DNA from: an uncultured Oscillospiraceae bacterium
Lineage (GTDB): Bacteria; Bacillota; Clostridia; Oscillospirales; Oscillospiraceae
Assembly (NCBI GenBank): GCA_944387015.1
Contig: CALXDH010000023.1
Location: 1-38,414 of the forward strand
DNA: 38,414 bases
Direction of reading: 5' to 3'
Shown here one piece after another: positions 33,418-38,414 of this stretch. The first letter of the stretch is position 1, and every line of letters starts with the position of its first letter. The notes beneath the pieces are model-generated. The model saw only the letters and a list, made by a program, of their open reading frames with translations, searched no databases and had not been told where the DNA came from. The translations under genes were made by a program, and so were the position numbers.

Positions 33418-33972
33418 TCAATAGTTGATGGCCAGTACCGCCAGCGTTCCTTCCGCCACGCCGAATACAATGTTGGGCTTTCCGCTTGCAGACAGGGAAA
33501 ATCCCGCCATACTGGGGGAGAGGCTCTCCAAATCCGCATCCTGGATCTCCTGGAGCAGTTCCTCCGTAAAGATCCGCTCTGCGCCCAGCGCCACAAATTC
33601 CTCTTTGGATGTCACAGACTCCCCGCCCTCCGGAAAGCCCACATAGACGGGATAGGCGATCAGATCCGCTAATCCTTCCAGGTCCTGCTCCGCCGTCACC
33701 GACTGGATCTTTTGCGCAAAGGCCGTCACCGCCTCTGTATCCACAGAAAAATTATCCTCGTACAGGGGCGCCTGCGAATCGGGTTCCGGTTCCGTCGGCT
33801 CCGCAGCATCTGGCGCTTCGTCCTGTACCTCCTCCGTCTCATTCATCTCCGGCAGCTGAGACTGCTCCGCCTGGTCAGCGGTATCCCCACTGCTGCTTTC
33901 CCCGCTTTGGCCGCAGGCCGCCAGTGACAGGCACAGCAGCCCCACCGCCAGCAGTAAACCCAATTTTCGCAT
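33418..33972 (-). CDS. Predicted lipoprotein
   Basis: A 184-residue protein with an N-terminal lipoprotein signal (MRKLGLLLAVGLLCLSLAAC, lipobox LAAC with the modified Cys at 20). An acidic, Gln/Glu/Pro-rich linker (residues 25-70) joins it to a small compact domain (VTAFAQKIQSVTAEQDLEGL, AYPVYVGFPEGGESVTSKEE, FVALGAERIFTEELL). It would be tethered outside the membrane. The C-terminal domain resembles small NTF2-like folds in spacing, but I do not assign it. AAAGGATG upstream supports the ATG. The gene converges with the signalling operon and may or may not belong to it. Confidence 0.85.
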   Translation of the reverse strand: MRKLGLLLAVGLLCLSLAACGQSGESSSGDTADQAEQSQLPEMNETEEVQDEAPDAAEPTEPEPDSQAPLYEDNFSVDTEAVTAFAQKIQSVTAEQDLEGLADLIAYPVYVGFPEGGESVTSKEEFVALGAERIFTEELLQEIQDADLESLSPSMAGFSLSASGKPNIVFGVAEGTLAVLAINY

Positions 33973-33999
33973 CTCATTTCATCCTTTCCATCAGGTGCC

Positions 34000-34023
34000 G
34001 GCCGCCGTACAGGCGGCCTTTTT
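34000..34023 (+). terminator. Terminator-like hairpin in a divergent intergenic region
   Basis: GGCCGCC (34000-34006) pairs with GGCGGCC (34012-34018) around a 5-nt loop, followed by five T residues. It faces right, yet no gene on the plus strand ends here. It may end a short leader or small RNA, or attenuate the flippase gene 107 bases downstream. Confidence 0.65.
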
Positions 34024-34129
34024 GATATAGACGCAGAGACCGGCGAAAAAGTTTGCCGCTGCTCTTTTTCCCGCTCTTCCGGGAATCTTGCCGCCTTCTC
34101 CCCATATAGTAAAGAGGGAGGTGAGGGCT

Positions 34130-35662
34130 TTGCAAACTGGAAACTCCATCTTTTACGGAACGGTGCTCCTGACGGGATCCAATCTGCTGCTGCGGCTGAT
34201 CCTGATGAGCTTTCAGGTCTTCTTGTCCGGCCGGATCGGTGCCGCAGGAATGGGCCTTTTGCAGCTGACGTTTTCCCTAAAAGAGCTGGCCTTCACCCTG
34301 GGCTCCGCAGGCATCCGCACCTGTGCGGTCTACCTTACCGCCGAATCCCTGGGCCGGGGCCGCGCCCAGGATGCCCGGGCCGTGCTGCGGGGCTGCTTTC
34401 GATATGCGCTGGCGCTGGGATCGCTGGCGGCGCTGGGGCTGTGGCATTTTGCCCCGCTGCTGGCGGAGAGCTGGGTGGGCGACAGGGCCGTACTCCCAGC
34501 GCTGCGGATCTGTGCATTGTTTTTGCCGCTGCGGTGTCTGGGCAGTGTGCTGGATGCCTACTGTACCTCCCTGGGGCGGATCCGGGAGCTGATTTTTGTG
34601 GAATTTCTGGAGCAGGGATGCTCCATGGCCGTCACGGTTTTTTTCCTGGCCCGGGAGTCCGGGATGGACAGCGGCCAGGCCTGTTCCGCTGTGGCCCTGG
34701 GAAACGGCGCAGCCTGTGCGGTGGGATTCTGCGCGCTGCTGCTCCTTCAGCGCACCGGCCCACTCCGCCCGGCCACCGCATCCCAAGTCCGGCCGCCCTA
34801 CCGGCGGATCCTGCGGATCGCGCTGCCGCTGGGACTTACCGACAATCTGCGTTCCGGGCTCAACACCGTGGAAAACCTCATCATCCCCAAGCGGCTGGTG
34901 CTGTTTGCGGGAACGGTCAACGCCATGGCGGACTACGGCATCGTACACGGCATGGTCTTTCCGGTACTGATGCTGCCGGCCGCCATCTTGTTCTCGCTCT
35001 CCTCGCTTTTGATCCCGGAGTTTTCCCGCTGTGCCGCCGGGCACCGCCAGCCCCGGGTGCGGTATCTGGCGCGGCGCAGCCTGCGGACGGCCCTGCTGTA
35101 TGGATTGGCCGTGGGCAGTGTGCTCTTCTCCCTGGCCCGTCCGCTGGGAGAACTGCTCTACCATGAGCCCGATGCCGGGACCTATCTGCGGCTGTATGCC
35201 CCTCTGGTGCCTCTGCTCTACACCGACATCGTCACCGACGCCGTCTGCAAGGGGCTTGGACACCAGGATGCCAACGCCCGGTACAACCTTCTGACCTCCT
35301 TCCTGGATGTGGCGTTTTTGTGGTATCTGCTGCCCCGGCTGGGACTGGGCGGCTACTTTTTCAGTTTTGCCGTCACCCATCTGGTAAATTTCCTGCTCAG
35401 TTTCCGCCGGTTGGTTCTGGTCTCCGGCATTCGGATGGAACTCTCTCCGGTTTTGCGGGCTGCTGTCTGTACCGTGGCCGCCGCGCTGGGGGCAGAGCTC
35501 CTGCCTCAAGGCAGCGGTGCTTTGGGCCTGGTATTGTCGGGAAGCTGCTGTTTGTTGCTGCTGCTCTTTCTCTGGACACTGCTGCGGGTCATCGGCCCGG
35601 AGGACTTTTTGTGGCTTCGGACGATTTTCCGCCAAAAGCCCGCGCCTCATCCCCACAGGTAA
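34130..35662 (+). CDS. SpoVB-like MATE/MOP lipid-linked oligosaccharide flippase
   Basis: A 510-residue polytopic membrane protein (about 14 helices) of the MOP superfamily, close to the SpoVB/Wzx/MurJ-like group that moves lipid-linked sugars or peptidoglycan precursors across the membrane. Visible features are the N-terminal FYGTVLLTGSNLLLRLIL segment, GAAGMGLLQL, SAGIRTCAVYL and LRIALPLGLTDNLRSGL. The start is TTG 34130, with GGAGG eight bases upstream; GTG 34121 would touch that site. In sporeformers SpoVB acts in spore cortex formation, but a role in wall polysaccharide is also possible. CATATAGT at 34102 faintly resembles a sigma-E -10 box; this is weak. Confidence 0.88.
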   Translation: MQTGNSIFYGTVLLTGSNLLLRLILMSFQVFLSGRIGAAGMGLLQLTFSLKELAFTLGSAGIRTCAVYLTAESLGRGRAQDARAVLRGCFRYALALGSLAALGLWHFAPLLAESWVGDRAVLPALRICALFLPLRCLGSVLDAYCTSLGRIRELIFVEFLEQGCSMAVTVFFLARESGMDSGQACSAVALGNGAACAVGFCALLLLQRTGPLRPATASQVRPPYRRILRIALPLGLTDNLRSGLNTVENLIIPKRLVLFAGTVNAMADYGIVHGMVFPVLMLPAAILFSLSSLLIPEFSRCAAGHRQPRVRYLARRSLRTALLYGLAVGSVLFSLARPLGELLYHEPDAGTYLRLYAPLVPLLYTDIVTDAVCKGLGHQDANARYNLLTSFLDVAFLWYLLPRLGLGGYFFSFAVTHLVNFLLSFRRLVLVSGIRMELSPVLRAAVCTVAAALGAELLPQGSGALGLVLSGSCCLLLLLFLWTLLRVIGPEDFLWLRTIFRQKPAPHPHR

Positions 35663-35672
35663 TATGCGAAAA

Positions 35673-35710
35673 CATCCCCCTGTGACCGGCGGTCACAGGG
35701 GGATGCAGTT
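35673..35710. terminator. Bidirectional terminator between convergent genes
   Basis: A 15-bp perfect stem (35673-35687 with 35691-35705) with loop GGC. CTTTT follows on the right and, read leftward, GTTTTC follows. It serves the flippase gene and the por operon. Confidence 0.88.
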
Positions 35711-35753
35711 CTTTTGTCAGATCCGGCAAGCAGAAACAGACAAACTGGACGTT

Positions 35754-36686
35754 TTACATGTCGCAGAGCTTGAGGAGCTCTTCCCAGTTGCGGTCCACTT
35801 CCTTCTGGGCCTGCTCGATCATCCACTCGTTGCCGGGCTTGAACATGTGGGCGAAACGGCCCTGCATCTTCAGATACTCCTCAACGGGCTTCTTCTCCTT
35901 CGGCTTGTAGCTGAGGATGTACTTGCCCTCGACGACTTCATACAGAGGCCACACGCAGGTCTCAACGGCCATCTTGGTGACTTCCATCATCTTCTCAGAG
36001 GGATAGCGCCAGCCGCGGGGGCAGGGAGCCATCACGTTCAGGAAGGCAGCGCCGGGGGTGTAGATGGCCTTGTGGGCCTTCTCGGAGATGTCCTTGAAGT
36101 TGCCGATGAAGGTGGTCTGGGCAACATAGGGCACGCCGTGAGCGACCATGATCTTGGTCAGGTTCTTCTTCTGCTGGGGCTTGCCGGGAACCACTTTGCC
36201 CACGGGAGTGGTGGTGGTGTCGGCGAAGTGAGGCGTAGAGGAAGAACGCTGGATGCCGGTGTTCATGTAAGCTTCGTTATCGTAGCAGACATACACCATG
36301 TCGTGGCCGCGCTCCATGGCGCCGGACAGGGACTGGAAGCCGATGTCGTAGGTGCCGCCGTCGCCGCCGAAGGCGATGAACTTCCAGGTCTCATCCAGCT
36401 TGCCGCGCTTCTTCATGGCGCGATAGGCCGTCTCCACGCCGGAAATGGTAGCGCCGGCGTTTTCGAAGGCATTGTGGATGAAGCTGTCCTTCCAGGAGGT
36501 GTAAGGATACATGAAGGTAGAGACCTCCAGGCAGCTGGTGGCGGAGCACACAACCGCGTGATCCTCAGGATTCAGGGCGCGCAGCACCGTCCGCACCGCG
36601 ATGGGGGAGCCGCAGCCAGCGCACATTCTGTGACCGCCGGAGAGGCGATCCTCTTTCATGACATTTTCTTTCAGATTGTAGCTCAT
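35754..36686 (-). CDS. porB: Pyruvate:ferredoxin oxidoreductase beta subunit
   Basis: A 310-residue TPP-binding subunit of a 2-oxoacid:ferredoxin oxidoreductase, most like the pyruvate class. CAGCGSP (the first Cys pair), TSCLEVST, FGGDGGTYDIGFQSLSGAME and DNEAYMNTGIQRSSSTP match porB proteins, and the APCPRGW motif with a fourth Cys is present. It is longer than the VOR-type beta subunit encoded near 10519, as expected for the pyruvate class. It is the last gene in a leftward operon; AAGGAGGG lies upstream of the ATG. It helps convert pyruvate to acetyl-CoA and CO2 with reduced ferredoxin. Confidence 0.94.
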   Translation of the reverse strand: MSYNLKENVMKEDRLSGGHRMCAGCGSPIAVRTVLRALNPEDHAVVCSATSCLEVSTFMYPYTSWKDSFIHNAFENAGATISGVETAYRAMKKRGKLDETWKFIAFGGDGGTYDIGFQSLSGAMERGHDMVYVCYDNEAYMNTGIQRSSSTPHFADTTTTPVGKVVPGKPQQKKNLTKIMVAHGVPYVAQTTFIGNFKDISEKAHKAIYTPGAAFLNVMAPCPRGWRYPSEKMMEVTKMAVETCVWPLYEVVEGKYILSYKPKEKKPVEEYLKMQGRFAHMFKPGNEWMIEQAQKEVDRNWEELLKLCDM

Positions 36687-36701
36687 GATGCTTCTCCCTC
36701 C

Positions 36702-37880
36702 TTATTCCCGGACGTCCAGATAGCGGTACGTCTCACCGGTCTCACCGGTAGCCGCGATCTTCTCCAGCTCCGCGAACACGTGCTGGATGCTCTCCACGCG
36801 CACGTCGCGGCCGCCCAGGCCGTAGATGTAGTTGATGCCCTTGGGGGCGCTGATGCCGGCGGCGTACAAGGAGGCGCTGACCTCTGCGAACATGGGGCCG
36901 CAGTGGGCGTTGAAGCTGTCGTCCTTGTCCATGACGGCGAAGGCCTTCACGTTCTTCAGAGCCTCGCAGATGTCCTCTGCGGGGAAGGGACGGAAGGAAC
37001 GGATCTTGATCAGGCCCACCTTCTTGCCCTGGGCCCGCAGCTCACGGATGGCTTCCTTGGCGGTACCGGCGGAGGAGCCGATGATGACGATGGCCTCTTC
37101 GGCGTCGTCCATCATGAACTTTTCGATCAGGCCGTAGCTGCGGCCGGTCATCTCGCCGAACTCGGCGCCGACCTTGCGGATGACGTCCTTGGCGTCCATC
37201 ATGGCCTGAGCCTGCTGACGCTTGGCCTCCATGTAGTACACGGGGGTGGCGTAAGCGCCCACTGCCATGGGCTCATCCTTGTTGAGCAGGAAGTGCTGGG
37301 GCTTGTACTCGCCCACGAATTCCTTCACCTTATCGGTTTCCACCAGCTCGATGTTCTCGATGGCGTGAGAGGTGATGAAGCCGTCCTGGCAGATCATGAT
37401 GGGCAGGCTGACCGCCTCGGCGATCCGCATGGCCTGCAGGTAGTTGTCGTAGGCCTCCTGGTTGGTCTCGGCGAACAGCATCAGCCAGCCGGCATCCCGC
37501 ACGCCCATGGCGTCGGAGTGGTCGTTGTTGATGTTGATGGGGCCGGACAGGGCGCGGCAGGAAACCGCCAGCGTGATAGGCAGACGGTCGGAAGCAGCCA
37601 CGTACAGCATCTCGGTCATGTAGCACAGGCCGCAGGAAGAAGTGGCGCTGATGGCGCGGCAGCCGGCAGCCTCGGCGCCGATGCAGGTGGACATGGCGGA
37701 GTGCTCGCTCTCAACGGCGATGAACTCGGTGTCCACTTCCCCGTTATCCACATAAGCGGAGAAGTACTGGGGGATCTCCGTGGACGGCGTGATGGGGTAA
37801 GCGCCCATCACATCGGGGTTGATCTGCTTCATTGCATAGGCAACGGCCTCGTTGCCGGAAAGTCTTTCTCTGATACCCAT
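36702..37880 (-). CDS. porA: Pyruvate:ferredoxin oxidoreductase alpha subunit
   Basis: A 392-residue subunit. GAYPITPSTEIPQ, ESEHSAMSTCIGAEAAG and ATSSCGLCYMTEML mark the pyrimidine-binding domain. Further on, LPITLAVSCRALSGPININN, DHSDAMGVRDAGW and RSFRPFPAEDI are as in four-subunit pyruvate enzymes. The gap to porB is 15 bases and to porD 14 bases. Central enzyme in fermentative anaerobes, working on the cytoplasmic face as part of the PorABCD complex. Confidence 0.94.
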   Translation of the reverse strand: MGIRERLSGNEAVAYAMKQINPDVMGAYPITPSTEIPQYFSAYVDNGEVDTEFIAVESEHSAMSTCIGAEAAGCRAISATSSCGLCYMTEMLYVAASDRLPITLAVSCRALSGPININNDHSDAMGVRDAGWLMLFAETNQEAYDNYLQAMRIAEAVSLPIMICQDGFITSHAIENIELVETDKVKEFVGEYKPQHFLLNKDEPMAVGAYATPVYYMEAKRQQAQAMMDAKDVIRKVGAEFGEMTGRSYGLIEKFMMDDAEEAIVIIGSSAGTAKEAIRELRAQGKKVGLIKIRSFRPFPAEDICEALKNVKAFAVMDKDDSFNAHCGPMFAEVSASLYAAGISAPKGINYIYGLGGRDVRVESIQHVFAELEKIAATGETGETYRYLDVRE

Positions 37881-37894
37881 GTTCCTTCCCCTCC

Positions 37895-38203
37895 TTATTT
37901 CGTGTTCTTGACCATGGTGATGGCCCCGAAGGGGCAGGCGTTCGCGCAGATGCCGCAGCCCTTGCAGAAGAAGTAGTCAAACTCGCCGCGCTTGCCGTCG
38001 GCGCCCACAGGGATGGACATATCGGGGCACACGGGGGCGCACAGCAGGCACTGCTTGCACTTGTCCCAGTCGATGATGGGCTTCATGGTACGCCAGTCGC
38101 CGGTTTCCACAGTGGCGGAAGTACCGCCCTCATAAATGTTGCAGCCCGGGGTGATCTCCTTCCAGGTCACGTCGGGGGTCATATCCTTTGCCAGATGGCT
38201 CAT
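37895..38203 (-). CDS. porD: Pyruvate:ferredoxin oxidoreductase delta subunit (ferredoxin-like)
   Basis: A 102-residue iron-sulfur subunit. The N-terminal 45 residues (TWKEITPGCNIYEGGTSATV, ETGDWR) are specific to the porD group. Two [4Fe-4S] clusters follow: CKQCLLCAPVCP and CKGCGICANACP. It carries electrons out of PorB. Its start overlaps the porC stop by ATGA, so translation is coupled. Confidence 0.94.
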   Translation of the reverse strand: MSHLAKDMTPDVTWKEITPGCNIYEGGTSATVETGDWRTMKPIIDWDKCKQCLLCAPVCPDMSIPVGADGKRGEFDYFFCKGCGICANACPFGAITMVKNTK

Positions 38204-38414
38204 CCTACCTGCACCTCCTCCAAAGAGCGCTTGAGCGCGCGCATGTTACCTTCAATCACCTGGGGCTTGCTGGCGAACTTGTGCTTAAAGGAGCCTTCCA
38301 TATCCTTGATGAACTCCTCTTCGCCGATGACGCCGGTCACCTTCACGATGGCGGCCAGCATGGGGGTGTTGGGGAAGTTCTTGCCCAGCTCCTCCTCGCT
38401 GATCTTGCCGGCGT
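38200..38414 (-). CDS. porC: Pyruvate:ferredoxin oxidoreductase gamma subunit (5' truncated by window)
   Basis: Only the last 71 residues are inside the window: it opens with AGKISEEELGKNFPNTPMLA and ends LKRSLEEVQVG. The PNTPMLAAIVKVTGVI segment is characteristic of the C-terminal part of pyruvate:ferredoxin oxidoreductase gamma subunits. The stop codon overlaps the porD start. It would be the first visible gene of the leftward por operon; the promoter is outside. Confidence 0.9.
   Translation of the reverse strand, partial: AGKISEEELGKNFPNTPMLAAIVKVTGVIGEEEFIKDMEGSFKHKFASKPQVIEGNMRALKRSLEEVQVG

Noticed and set aside
35517-37976. An 819-codon plus-strand frame over the por operon
   Set aside because: It runs antisense to porA and porB, which are unmistakable; the open frame reflects high GC at third positions.

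Overview
The window looks like chromosome from a GC-rich, anaerobic, Gram-positive member of the Clostridia, most like the gut Oscillospiraceae/Flavonifractor relatives. This is inferred from strong Shine-Dalgarno sites, TTGACA/TATAAT promoters, an FMN riboswitch, a sortase-type anchor, a SpoVB-like flippase and two ferredoxin-linked 2-oxoacid oxidoreductases. No rRNA, tRNA, CRISPR array or transposase was seen.

Layout. (1) 1-3501: the 3' part of a large sortase-anchored surface protein with a beta-helix region and a von Willebrand A domain. (2) 3886-8395: a consensus promoter, FMN riboswitch and two successive terminator hairpins, then ribD-ribE-ribBA-ribH and a HAD phosphatase. The phosphatase may supply the usually missing dephosphorylation step. 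(3) 8423-17045: an XRE-cupin regulator diverging from an eight-gene amino-acid catabolic operon: ferredoxin and three 2-oxoacid oxidoreductase subunits, PLP aminotransferase, NSS transporter and two acyl-CoA dehydrogenases. A perfect 12-bp inverted repeat overlaps the operon promoter. (4) 17065-19443: an isolated phage-type lysis cassette (coiled-coil protein, small phage protein, holin, amidase). (5) 19645-33219: a large 'eukaryotic-like' phospho-signalling locus. Leftward run a kinase and two paralogous zinc-ribbon/TM/beta-helix proteins. Rightward run an HTH regulator, two SHOCT membrane proteins, a zinc-ribbon/kinase/TM/LRR receptor, a cytosolic FHA protein, two PP2C phosphatases, a secreted trypsin-like protease-TM-FHA protein and a VWA-TM-FHA protein. 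(6) 33418-35662: a lipoprotein and a SpoVB-like flippase. (7) 35754-38414: a leftward pyruvate-type ferredoxin oxidoreductase operon (porC partial, porD, porA, porB).

The best candidate for an undescribed system is region 5. It holds writers (two kinases), erasers (two PP2Cs) and readers (three FHA proteins). Two of the readers are fused through a membrane helix to an extracytoplasmic protease or VWA domain. No secretion-system ATPase is in view, so it may be a stand-alone envelope sensing and response pathway. Region 3 is a second coherent unit: uptake, transamination, oxidative decarboxylation to an acyl-CoA, then dehydrogenation of the acyl-CoA.
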